Position numbers and translations under genes: made by a program. The notes under the pieces are model-generated. The model did not search any database. It was not told the DNA's origin and worked only from the letters and a program-made list of their open reading frames with translations. Shown here one piece after another: positions 1 through 7,649 of a stretch of DNA of 64,000 nucleotides (the first letter of the stretch is position 1; the number at the start of each line of letters is the position of its first letter). This DNA is from an uncultured Eubacteriales bacterium (GTDB lineage Bacteria > Bacillota > Clostridia > Lachnospirales > Lachnospiraceae), in the NCBI GenBank assembly GCA_900314885.1, contig OMWY01000007.1, positions 39,245 to 103,244 of the forward strand, read 5' to 3'.

Positions 1-1223
1 ATAAGTGAAAATGCTATTCTGTAAATGAGAACAGCCTTTGGACTTTTTACAAGATATTCGAAAGCCTTCTCTCCATGATATTCCCAACCGATTATGGTTG
101 AAAACGCGAAGAGAAGAATTCCGATAGCGACTATAGCAGCACCAACAGCACCTAAAGCACTTGAAAAAGCAGCCATTGTAAGCTGAACGCCCTTAAGTGG
201 CGTTCCGTCGGAAGCAGTATTTCCAAGCACTCCCGATGAAGCGATTACAAGACCTGTTATAGTGCAGACACATGTGGTATCAAAGAAGGTACCTGTCATG
301 TTGATATAGCCCTGACGTACAGGATCATCCGTAACGGCTGCAGCTGCCGTTATTGCCGCAGAACCCATACCGGCTTCATTTGAGAAGCATCCGCGGGCTA
401 CGCCGTAACGCATGGCGTTCATGACTGAAGCTGTAATAGCGCCAAGCACGCCGCCACCGAGAGCCTTAGGATTGAAGGCCATGATAAATATCTGGGCTAA
501 GCCTGTCGGAACATTTCTATAATTGATTACTATGCAGACGACTCCGGCTATAACGTATAGGATAGCCATTGCCGGAACTACAACCGACGATACCTTTGAT
601 ATGCTCTTGATACCGCCTACAATTATAAGAAACGCAAGAACAGTTATCACGATGCCTGTAACTCTCGGGTCTACATTGAATGTAGTCTGCATTGCGCTTG
701 ATATTGAGTTGCCCTGCGTCATATTTCCGATTCCGAATGAGGCAAGAACGGCAAATAATGCGAAGAGGAAGCCCATGACAACGCCAAACTTATTCTTGAA
801 GGCGTTCTTCATGGTATACATTGGTCCGCCGCACATCTCGCCTTTTTCGTTCTTCTCACGGTATTTGACTGCGAGCATACACTCCGAAAACTTAGATGTG
901 AGTCCGAAGAGAGCCGCAATCTCCATCCACACGAGGGCTCCCGGACCGCCTGAGAACATTGCGGTAGCGACACCGACTATATTACCGGTTCCTATTGTAG
1001 CGGCAAGCGCTGTCATAAGTGTCGCGAAGGGACTTACGTCACCACTGCCTCTTGTAGTCTTCCTTGAATCCTTGCCAAGAACAGAATGAAGCGCGTAACC
1101 TAGGTTACGCCAGGTCCGAAACTTAAGCTTCACTGTAAGGAATACACCTGTTCCGACAAGAAGTATGAGCATCACGGGGCCCCATACGATGTCATCGACC
1201 TTTGCTATAAAATCTCCTATCAT
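1..1223 (-). CDS. AGCS-family sodium:alanine/glycine symporter, 3' end beyond the window
   Basis: This is an inner-membrane symporter of the alanine/glycine:cation family, taking up small neutral amino acids with sodium. The reverse strand opens with AAGGAGGAAAAGGC before ATG at 1223, and the protein begins MIGDFIAKVDD. It runs through a long series of hydrophobic segments with family hallmarks: TALAATIGTGNIVG near residue 75, FSGGPGALVWM just after, CGGPMYT near 130, and RGCFSNEAGMGS near 285. The reading frame stays open to base 1, so the C-terminal part lies outside. It follows miaB on the same strand but has its own promoter and leader. The family call is firm; the exact amino acid transported cannot be read from the sequence. 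Confidence 0.93.
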   Translation of the reverse strand, partial: MIGDFIAKVDDIVWGPVMLILLVGTGVFLTVKLKFRTWRNLGYALHSVLGKDSRKTTRGSGDVSPFATLMTALAATIGTGNIVGVATAMFSGGPGALVWMEIAALFGLTSKFSECMLAVKYREKNEKGEMCGGPMYTMKNAFKNKFGVVMGFLFALFAVLASFGIGNMTQGNSISSAMQTTFNVDPRVTGIVITVLAFLIIVGGIKSISKVSSVVVPAMAILYVIAGVVCIVINYRNVPTGLAQIFIMAFNPKALGGGVLGAITASVMNAMRYGVARGCFSNEAGMGSAAITAAAAVTDDPVRQGYINMTGTFFDTTCVCTITGLVIASSGVLGNTASDGTPLKGVQLTMAAFSSALGAVGAAIVAIGILLFAFSTIIGWEYHGEKAFEYLVKSPKAVLIYRIAFSL

Positions 1224-1266
1224 GCCTTTTCCTCCTTCATTGAGAGAAATTTCCCTTTTTAACGAG

Positions 1267-1336
1267 AAAGAGGTGGCAATAACTTGTCACCTCTTTGTGA
1301 TAAATACAATATAAACTATTGGTAAACATTTGTAAA
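1267..1336 (-). promoter_or_regulatory. Sigma-A promoter and 5' hairpin ahead of the AGCS symporter gene
   Basis: On the reverse strand there is TTTACA (1336-1331), a 17-base spacer and TATATT (1313-1308), predicting a start near 1301. Immediately after comes a 9-bp perfect stem, AAAGAGGTG (1267-1275) with CACCTCTTT (1288-1296). The hairpin is not followed by a T-tract, so I read it as part of the 5' leader rather than as a terminator of the miaB operon. Confidence 0.55.
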
Positions 1337-1367
1337 GAGACTATTACGGAATGTTTGGTATAACTGT

Positions 1368-1531
1368 AGGTTATAGTTACTGTTCACGCCCACAAATTCG
1401 AGATGCTAACGCATCTCTCATGTAGTGGGCTCAAGGGGCTAGCGCCCCTCATAACCCAACAAATATATGAAGCAATTACAACAAGCTGTATTGCTTCACA
1501 ATTTGTTGGGTCTGAACAGTAACAGGTTATA
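1368..1531. mobile_element. MITE-like element (1376-1523) with 8-bp target duplication
   Basis: The element has 11-bp perfect terminal inverted repeats, GTTACTGTTCA (1376-1386) and TGAACAGTAAC (1513-1523), and is flanked on both sides by the direct repeat AGGTTATA (1368-1375 and 1524-1531). Inside are stacked hairpins: GAGATGC/GCATCTC, AGGGGC/GCCCCT, and ACCCAACAAAT/ATTTGTTGGGT enclosing GAAGCAAT/ATTGCTTC. It has no coding capacity. The right target repeat contains the miaB stop codon, so insertion took place exactly at the end of that gene. Confidence 0.8.
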
Positions 1532-3071
1532 GTGCCTCACCAAGCAGGTAGAATCCCTTGTTTTCGGTGACCCTTACAGATACGAGTTTTCCTATGTAAT
1601 CAGCCGGTTTACGACTTCCCGGCACTGTAAAATGTATAAGTATGTTGTTCTTAAGCCTGCCCGTAACGAGATTCTCATCATCCTTATCGATTTCTTCGGC
1701 AAGAGCCTCAACGCAAGAACCCGGAAGATCCGAGAGACCCGCGTCAGAGCACTCCGCCACGCAGTCCATAAGGCGCTTAAATCTATCCTTCACTACATCA
1801 GGCCTTACCTGGTCAGGCATAGAGGCGGCCTTAGTTCCGGTTCGCTTAGAGTATTCAAACATGTAGGCTGCCTGATATTTAACCTTCTTGATGACATCCA
1901 GTGTATCGAGGAAATCCTCTTCCGTCTCACCCGGAAAGCCCACAATTATGTCGGTCGTAAGGGCGACATCCGGAATTTTCTCCTTAATTTTATCCGCGAG
2001 AGCAAGATATTTTTCCTTGGTATAACGCCTGTTCATAGCGGTTAGGACCCTTGTACTTCCTGACTGGAGGGGCAGATGGATGTGATGGCAGATTTTATCT
2101 GAAGCCGCGATTACATCTATAACCTCATCTGAAAAATCCTTGGGATGTGGAGTCATAAACCTGATACGCTTTATGCCATCTACCTCTTCCACAAGCTTCA
2201 AGAGCTTAGCGAATGTGGCGGGACTGCCATCAGGCATAGAAATTCCCTTCCCGTAAGAATTTACGTTCTGTCCTAAGAGCATTACCTCTATTACACCGTC
2301 ATCCGCCAGCTTCTTAACCTCATTTACGATGTCCATTGGCGCACGGCTTCTCTCACGTCCGCGGACATAAGGCACTATGCAGTAGGAGCAGAAGTTGTCA
2401 CAGCCGTAGGTTATATTTACGCTAGCCTTAAATGGAAACTTCCTGTCATCGGGAAGGTTTTCAACAATTTTATCAGAATCCTTCCAGATATCGATAAGCA
2501 TAGTGTGCTTTATCTTTAATTTCTTGTTCTTCTTAATCGGATGACTGGCATTGTAGGCCTTGTCAGCGAAAAGCTCGAATATAAGCTCCCCTAGCTTGTA
2601 AATGTTGTGAGTGCCATAAATCAGATCAATAAAAGGGTAGCTTGCCTTAAGCTTCTCTACATTAGTAGCCTCCTGCATCATGCAGCCGCAGAGGGCCACA
2701 AGTAAATCAGGGTTAGTCTCCTTTCTCTTCTTCAGGTATCCAAGATTACCGAATACCCTGTCGTCAGCGTTTTCGCGAACTGTACATGTATTTATTATTA
2801 CAAAATCAGCATCGCTTTCGGCCTTTACAAAACCAATTTTCTCAAGGATTCCCGCGATTTTTTCGGAATCCCTCGCGTTCATCTGACAGCCGAAGGTTAT
2901 GCACTGAAAAGTGAGCTTCCTTCCATAATTTTCCGCTATTTTATTAAGAGCCTCTCCGGCCCTCTCGCAGAACCAGAGCTGCCTTGCGGGCTCTTCTGTC
3001 GGGGCCTCGGGCCTTGCGCTTTCAAAATTATAATCAATATTGTAAATCGTATGTAATTCACTGCTTTCCAT
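1527..3071 (-). CDS. miaB: tRNA-2-methylthio-N6-dimethylallyladenosine synthase MiaB
   Basis: MiaB adds a methylthio group to i6A37 of tRNAs using two [4Fe-4S] clusters and S-adenosylmethionine. The 514-residue protein has an N-terminal UPF0004 domain with TFGCQMNARDS, a second Cys at NTCTVREN and CGCMMQE. The radical-SAM triad CDNFCSYC follows in the YGCDNFCSYCIVPYVRG region, and a TRAM domain ends the protein. About 55 extra N-terminal residues precede the usual start, as in many clostridial versions. It lies 21 bases after sdaAB, so it is probably the third gene of that operon. A small inverted-repeat element abuts the stop codon, and its target duplication contains that codon. Confidence 0.95.
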   Translation of the reverse strand: MESSELHTIYNIDYNFESARPEAPTEEPARQLWFCERAGEALNKIAENYGRKLTFQCITFGCQMNARDSEKIAGILEKIGFVKAESDADFVIINTCTVRENADDRVFGNLGYLKKRKETNPDLLVALCGCMMQEATNVEKLKASYPFIDLIYGTHNIYKLGELIFELFADKAYNASHPIKKNKKLKIKHTMLIDIWKDSDKIVENLPDDRKFPFKASVNITYGCDNFCSYCIVPYVRGRERSRAPMDIVNEVKKLADDGVIEVMLLGQNVNSYGKGISMPDGSPATFAKLLKLVEEVDGIKRIRFMTPHPKDFSDEVIDVIAASDKICHHIHLPLQSGSTRVLTAMNRRYTKEKYLALADKIKEKIPDVALTTDIIVGFPGETEEDFLDTLDVIKKVKYQAAYMFEYSKRTGTKAASMPDQVRPDVVKDRFKRLMDCVAECSDAGLSDLPGSCVEALAEEIDKDDENLVTGRLKNNILIHFTVPGSRKPADYIGKLVSVRVTENKGFYLLGEAL

Positions 3072-3092
3072 AAAAAATCCTAACTGTAATTA

Positions 3093-3767
3093 TTATTGAA
3101 CAGGTTCAGTCATTGATAAATATGTTACCTTCAAAATACCTTCAAGGTGAGAGAGCCATTTTACCGACTCGGGCGGAACCTCCTGGTCGCACTCAATAAC
3201 CATGACAGCCTTTCCGCCGCGATTGCTCCTATATAACTGCATGGTAGCTATATTTACAGACTTATGCTCAAGCATCGTGGTAACCTCAGCCACATGGCCA
3301 GGCTGGTCGAGGTTCTGCACTATAAGTGTCGGGTGATCACCTGAAAAGTTCGCCGTAAGGCCATCTATCTTATCTATCATAATCCGGCCACCGCCTATTG
3401 AAGACGCGATAATCTCCATACTGCGGCCGCTCTTCCCTGAGATGTTTAGCTTCGCCGAATTAGGGTGGGCATCGTCTCCAAGGTCAACCGTATAGAAATG
3501 AAACTTAAGTCCTTCCTTCTCCGCCCAGGAAAATGAATCGGGAATCCTCGTATCATCGACAGCCATATTTAAGAGGCCGGCAATTATAGCCCTGTCAGTC
3601 CCATGGCCGCGACCTGTGGTCGCGAATGAGCCGTGCAGGCCTATCTCGGCCTCGACAGGGGCTTCTCCCAAAAGCTTACGGCTTACTTCACCGATTTTTA
3701 CAGCTCCGGCCGTATGGGAGCTCGAAGGGCCAACCATGACGGGGCCGATAATATCACTTAGAGTCAT
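3093..3767 (-). CDS. sdaAB: L-serine ammonia-lyase, iron-sulfur-dependent, beta subunit
   Basis: This is the beta subunit of the oxygen-sensitive L-serine dehydratase that converts serine to pyruvate and ammonia. Near the N-terminus is the diagnostic VGPSSSHTAGA motif, and FATTGRGHGTD follows. The C-terminal third, from about residue 150 (PTLIVQNLDQPGHVAEVT), is an ACT-type regulatory domain. At 224 residues it has the usual length for a split beta subunit. Its start codon overlaps the sdaAA stop by four bases (ATGA), so translation is probably coupled, with the subunits made in equal amounts. Confidence 0.95.
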   Translation of the reverse strand: MTLSDIIGPVMVGPSSSHTAGAVKIGEVSRKLLGEAPVEAEIGLHGSFATTGRGHGTDRAIIAGLLNMAVDDTRIPDSFSWAEKEGLKFHFYTVDLGDDAHPNSAKLNISGKSGRSMEIIASSIGGGRIMIDKIDGLTANFSGDHPTLIVQNLDQPGHVAEVTTMLEHKSVNIATMQLYRSNRGGKAVMVIECDQEVPPESVKWLSHLEGILKVTYLSMTEPVQ

Positions 3768-4642
3768 CTCTCTTTACCTTTCTTTAGTTCATCCCTTATG
3801 CGGCAACCTGAGAGCGTGCCCGCGAGACCACCTTTTCCTGTCTCCTTTAGCTCCGGCACCATGCAGCGGCCGACAGCCCTCATGGCGTCAATCACTTCAT
3901 CAGGCGGAATCTTACTTTCAATTCCCGCAAGAGTCATATCGGTACAGGTCACCGCGTTTACAGCGCCTATCACATTTCTCTTGACACAGGGAACCTCCAC
4001 AAGACCGGCGACAGGGTCGCAGACAAGCCCCATAAGTCCCTTAAGAGCGAGCGCCGCTGAATTAGCTATTTTCCTAGCGTCATTATCAAATAAAAATGTT
4101 AAGGCTCCGGCTGCCATCGCGGACGCTGACCCTATCTCAGCCTGGCAGCCTCCTGTAGCTCCGGCAAGGCTTGCCCGACACGCTATAACGCCGCCTATGC
4201 CGCCTGCCACAAAGAGAGCCTCGACCATTTTATCTTCGTCAAAGTCGTAGGTCTCTTCAGCTGTAACGAGTACAGCCGGCATGACTCCGCATGAACCTGC
4301 CGTAGGCGCCGCCACTATCCTCTTCATACAGGCGTTAGACTCGGCTACCATAAGGGCACGCTCCATGACCTTAGAAATGAGTGGACCGCAAATCATTTTC
4401 CCCTCTGTGATACGCTTGGTGATTTTAGCGCCGTCTGTCCCTGTCATGCCGCTGTGAGACTTAAGTTCCGGGTTATAATTAAATATGGAATCCTTCATGG
4501 CCCGGTACATGTCCCTCATATCAGAGAAAGACTCATCACGGGATTTTCCTGTCTCCTTCATATCTTCTTCGATAACAATATCAAAGAAATCCCGTCCGCT
4601 TCTCTCCGATTCGGAAATTATATAAGATAATGAATCTGTCAT
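3764..4642 (-). CDS. sdaAA: L-serine ammonia-lyase, iron-sulfur-dependent, alpha subunit
   Basis: This is the catalytic alpha subunit of serine dehydratase, carrying a [4Fe-4S] cluster that binds the serine hydroxyl. Family motifs seen are AAPTAGSCGVMPA near residue 115, GGCQAEIGSASAMAAG near 165 and VCDPVAGLVEVPC near 207, with the cluster cysteines spread over this region. The length of 292 residues is normal. It is the first gene of sdaAA-sdaAB-miaB, with a consensus sigma-A promoter about 46 bases upstream of its ATG. The ribosome site (CGAGG) is modest. Confidence 0.95.
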   Translation of the reverse strand: MTDSLSYIISESERSGRDFFDIVIEEDMKETGKSRDESFSDMRDMYRAMKDSIFNYNPELKSHSGMTGTDGAKITKRITEGKMICGPLISKVMERALMVAESNACMKRIVAAPTAGSCGVMPAVLVTAEETYDFDEDKMVEALFVAGGIGGVIACRASLAGATGGCQAEIGSASAMAAGALTFLFDNDARKIANSAALALKGLMGLVCDPVAGLVEVPCVKRNVIGAVNAVTCTDMTLAGIESKIPPDEVIDAMRAVGRCMVPELKETGKGGLAGTLSGCRIRDELKKGKER

Positions 4643-4687
4643 GTAAACCTCGTATTATAAAAAGCTCATCAAAATCGCAACGCTCTA

Positions 4688-4716
4688 ATTATACAATCAC
4701 AGAAGAATTTTGTCAA
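4688..4716 (-). promoter_or_regulatory. Consensus sigma-A promoter of sdaAA-sdaAB-miaB
   Basis: The reverse strand carries a perfect TTGACA (4716-4711), a 17-base spacer and a perfect TATAAT (4693-4688). The predicted start is near 4681, giving a leader of about 40 bases before sdaAA. No operator-like palindrome is obvious. Confidence 0.8.
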
Positions 4717-4718
4717 TT

Positions 4719-4829
4719 GTCGTGCTGCGAAGCAGTACGACCCGCGATGAGCGAAGCGAATATTGTCGCTTTGCGAAGCAATGCGACCCACGGCTTCTCT
4801 TCAAAGAAAATCAGCTAGCTGATTTTCTT
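4719..4829. repeat. Interspersed hairpin repeat family C, copy 1 (with doubled first module)
   Basis: Two stem-loops of the pattern GTCGT..TGCGAAGC..ACGAC (4719-4741 and 4765-4787) are joined by CCGCGATGAGCGAAGCGAAT. Then come GGCTTCTCTTCA and the palindromic stem GAAAATCAGC/GCTGATTTTC (4806-4827). A second copy with a single first module lies at 47479-47565. This copy sits between the chemoreceptor terminator and the sdaAA promoter and has no coding capacity. Confidence 0.8.
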
Positions 4830-4833
4830 CTAT

Positions 4834-4861
4834 AAAAAAAGAAGGGCAGCTTCTGCCGCCC
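4834..4861 (-). terminator. Rho-independent terminator of the chemoreceptor gene
   Basis: On the reverse strand the 7-bp stem GGGCGGC/GCTGCCC with an AGAA loop is followed by TTCTTTTTTT. It lies 14 bases after the chemoreceptor stop codon. Confidence 0.85.
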
Positions 4862-4874
4862 TCCCTTATAATTT

Positions 4875-6686
4875 TTACAGCTTAAATGTCTTAACTATCT
4901 CATCAAGCTCTCCGGTAGCCGTCTTGCAATCCTCTGCCTTCTCGGTCGCTCCGCTTGTCTCACCAACCATATCGGTTGTCTTCTGTGCTATATCGGTAAC
5001 GCCCTTAGCTGACTCATTGATAGTCGTGGAGATTCCATCAACAGCCTCAGATACCTGACCGACGCTCTCATTCAGGCTGTCCATGCTGTTCTGGATATTC
5101 GTAAGGCTCTCCTTAAAATGCATAGTATCAGAATTATACTGGTCCATAACCTCTGAGAAGTGAGCGTAATCAGGCTTAATTTTCTTCTCAAGGAAGTCGC
5201 TCGTGGTTGAAATGCAGTCAGTCATTTCGGCAACTGCCTTATCTACTTCACCGATGATATCCTCAATCTTGCTAACAGTATCACCTGTCTGGCTTGCGAG
5301 CTTACTGATCTCATCAGCGACAACCGCGAAACCGCGTCCTGCTTCACCGGCCCTTGCCGCCTCGATACTTGCGTTAAGTGAAAGAAGACTTGTCTGGCTC
5401 GCGATCTCCTTAATGGAATTAGTGAGCTCATTAATCTTGCTTACTGCCTTAGAATCCTCTATAGCCTTGTCAGAACGCTTTCTTACCTCAACGAGCATCT
5501 TGTCTGTCTCGGCAGCGGACTTGTCAGTGCCTGCCTTGAGATCAACCACACGGGTCATAATCTCATCACTTGCGGCAGTACCTTTTCCCGCAAGGTCACT
5601 TACGTTTGTAGCGTCCTCACGCATCTGCTTAATCTGCTCATTGATATTCTCGGTAGTAGCGCTTGTCTCTTCCATCTCGGCCGCAAGCTCCTCGCTCGTA
5701 GCTGAATTGTCGGTACACATAACATTTACCTTGTTCGTGGCTTCAGTAAGAGAATCAATACCGTTGTTGATATTTATAGAGCTCACGTTGATCTTGTTTA
5801 CAATATCTGTAAGAGACCTTCTCATGCTCATTACTGACTTAACTATGGCCGCAATCTCATCATTTCTCTTCTCAAGTCTCCTAGCCTCTGACATTGTAGC
5901 CTGATCGGATGAGAAGTCAAATCTCGCGGTCTTATCAATAGCCGCGGCAACACCGGTAAGAGGCTTGATGCTTCTATACATAACAAATGCAAGAATAGCA
6001 GCCGCTATAAGTGTGATAACTATGCCGATAATAATCATTGCGGTAGCCGCGTGCTGTACAGGTGCCATAGTCTTATCGTAGTCAGCTCCTACAATTACGA
6101 TATTTCCCGCGCTTGTAAAGGCGTAGCCTGCGTACTTCTTCGCTCCGTTAAAGGTATAAATAACAGCCCCAGAACCTATCTGTTCAGGAGTCTCACCTGC
6201 CTTAAGCCTTGCCACAAGGTTAAGGACAGCTTCATTTTCAACACGCTCACCTATCTTCTCTGTAGTAGGGTGATAGAGCATCGTGCCATCACTTGCTACC
6301 AGGTAAGCGTAAGAGCCATCGACACCGCTTAATGTAACGTCACCAAGAGTCTTGGAAAAGGTATCAGCCTGAGCCTGTCTCGCTTCATCCTCAGTCACGC
6401 CTGTCTTGCCGGTAAGCTGCTCCGCAAGAGCCTCGGCAGTGTTAGCCTTTCCTCCGTCAGGCGGTGCCTGGAATCGCCTCATCTCAGCGTCTACTGCCTT
6501 CGCCGCTGCCTGAGCTACATCCTGAACGTATGACTTATAGGTATTGCCTATCTGCCCCTTCATACGTTCAACACCAACAGTTACAAGAATTGTAGCTGTT
6601 GCCAGAACAAAAACTACAGTAATCAGAAGCAATCTCGTGATCAGCGAGTGCTTCTTTGATGACTTAGTTCCTTCCTTGGTTCCCAT
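4875..6686 (-). CDS. Methyl-accepting chemotaxis protein with Cache-type sensor
   Basis: This is a membrane chemoreceptor that passes ligand signals to CheA/CheW. A basic N-terminus leads into a transmembrane segment ([20 protein letters not shown]), then an extracellular Cache-like domain to about residue 210 ([20 protein letters not shown]). A second transmembrane segment ([20 protein letters not shown]), a HAMP region, and a long cytoplasmic helical bundle follow. The bundle holds the conserved hairpin tip [20 protein letters not shown] near residue 440. The start has a good AGAAGGAGG site. TATAAT at 6761-6756 is a likely -10 without a strong -35. The gene is monocistronic between two terminators, and no ligand can be inferred. 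Confidence 0.93.
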   Translation of the reverse strand: MGTKEGTKSSKKHSLITRLLLITVVFVLATATILVTVGVERMKGQIGNTYKSYVQDVAQAAAKAVDAEMRRFQAPPDGGKANTAEALAEQLTGKTGVTEDEARQAQADTFSKTLGDVTLSGVDGSYAYLVASDGTMLYHPTTEKIGERVENEAVLNLVARLKAGETPEQIGSGAVIYTFNGAKKYAGYAFTSAGNIVIVGADYDKTMAPVQHAATAMIIIGIVITLIAAAILAFVMYRSIKPLTGVAAAIDKTARFDFSSDQATMSEARRLEKRNDEIAAIVKSVMSMRRSLTDIVNKINVSSININNGIDSLTEATNKVNVMCTDNSATSEELAAEMEETSATTENINEQIKQMREDATNVSDLAGKGTAASDEIMTRVVDLKAGTDKSAAETDKMLVEVRKRSDKAIEDSKAVSKINELTNSIKEIASQTSLLSLNASIEAARAGEAGRGFAVVADEISKLASQTGDTVSKIEDIIGEVDKAVAEMTDCISTTSDFLEKKIKPDYAHFSEVMDQYNSDTMHFKESLTNIQNSMDSLNESVGQVSEAVDGISTTINESAKGVTDIAQKTTDMVGETSGATEKAEDCKTATGELDEIVKTFKL

Positions 6687-6814
6687 ACTGCCTCCTTCTA
6701 TGCGCGGAAAAACGCTAAGTCTCTCCGTCCATGCTTAAAAAAGTTTTATGTACATATTATATCATATATATAACAAAAAAGAAAGAGTAATTGGCTAATT
6801 TCGCAAAAAAAATA

Positions 6815-6857
6815 GTACTTTCATTTAGCGCAAAGAAATATGAAAGTACCATTTTTT
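6815..6857. terminator. Bidirectional terminator after the secreted amidase gene
   Basis: A perfect 10-bp stem, GTACTTTCAT (6815-6824) with ATGAAAGTAC (6840-6849), has a T-run on both strands: ATTTTTTT on the forward strand and ATTTTTTTT on the reverse. It ends reverse-strand transcription about 45 bases after the amidase stop. Confidence 0.85.
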
Positions 6858-6891
6858 TGATGAAGTGTCATTTGTATAGAGTCAAATTCGG

Positions 6892-7626
6892 TTAGAAGCC
6901 AAAATAGTCATCTATTCCGTCAGCGATACCCGCAGCCATTGTCTTACGGTTTGCCTTCTGATTCATGTAGCTGTCATCACTATAATTTGTCATGAATCCC
7001 ATCTCTATCAATGTGGACGGAACGCTGCACCAGTTGAGGCCTGTCATGGTATCCGTATAGATGGTTCCCCGCTTAGAGATTCCTGTCTTATCGCAATAAG
7101 CGCTAAGGACACACTGTGAAAGGTTATTGCTCTTCTTATAGAGTTCTGAGTGATATGGATTCCCGGACGTTATGCAGAGGACGCTAGCCCCATTGGCAGA
7201 TGAACTTTCAGATCCGTCACAATGAAGACGAACCATGATGTCAGCGCCCTTCTTGCTTGCGTACTGAGCCCGCTCCTTGTTGCTGATATCGACCTTATTT
7301 TTGGTTCTTGTCATTACGACATTGTAGCCTCGGCGCTCGAGCTCCTTCTTAAGATACTTGCCTACGGATAGAGTCACCTTATATTCCGGATACTTTGACC
7401 CATGCGTACCGCCGCTCACCTTCATTTTCATGGTGGAGCTTCCCGGACCGTTCGGTTCCTTGTTGGAATTCGCATACTGCTGGTGGCCAGGGTCTATGCA
7501 GATCGTGTACCGGCTTCTCTTATTAGCGGCCTTCGCTTCGCGAGTATCTATGCCTGCGAAGCAAAGTATGGTTAGCGCTAACGTAAGAATTATCGTAAAT
7601 ATTCTCTTAGATCTTATAAATTTCAT
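6892..7626 (-). CDS. Secreted N-acetylmuramoyl-L-alanine amidase (Amidase_3)
   Basis: This is a zinc-dependent peptidoglycan amidase that cleaves the bond between MurNAc and L-Ala. It has an N-terminal signal peptide (KRIFTIILTLALTILCFAGID), then a single catalytic domain with CIDPGHQQYAN (first zinc His), glutamate in the KYPEYKVTLSV segment, VRLHCDGSE (second His) and the catalytic glutamate in STLIEMGFMTN near the end. No cell-wall-binding repeats are present; at 244 residues it is a bare catalytic domain. It starts 24 bases after the zinc-ribbon/YARHG gene and probably shares its transcript. Confidence 0.92.
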   Translation of the reverse strand: MKFIRSKRIFTIILTLALTILCFAGIDTREAKAANKRSRYTICIDPGHQQYANSNKEPNGPGSSTMKMKVSGGTHGSKYPEYKVTLSVGKYLKKELERRGYNVVMTRTKNKVDISNKERAQYASKKGADIMVRLHCDGSESSSANGASVLCITSGNPYHSELYKKSNNLSQCVLSAYCDKTGISKRGTIYTDTMTGLNWCSVPSTLIEMGFMTNYSDDSYMNQKANRKTMAAGIADGIDDYFGF

Positions 7627-7649
7627 GATATAACTGACTTCCTTTTAGA

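Noticed and set aside
523..1089. Forward-strand open frame of 188 codons
   Set aside because: It is antisense to the AGCS symporter, whose protein reads well on the other strand; there is no ribosome site and no family match.
1267..1296. Hairpin read as terminator of miaB
   Set aside because: It has no T-tract on the reverse strand and lies after a good promoter, so it belongs to the symporter leader.
1224..1301. Glycine riboswitch before the AGCS gene
   Set aside because: The leader is under 80 bases and lacks the tandem aptamer motifs.
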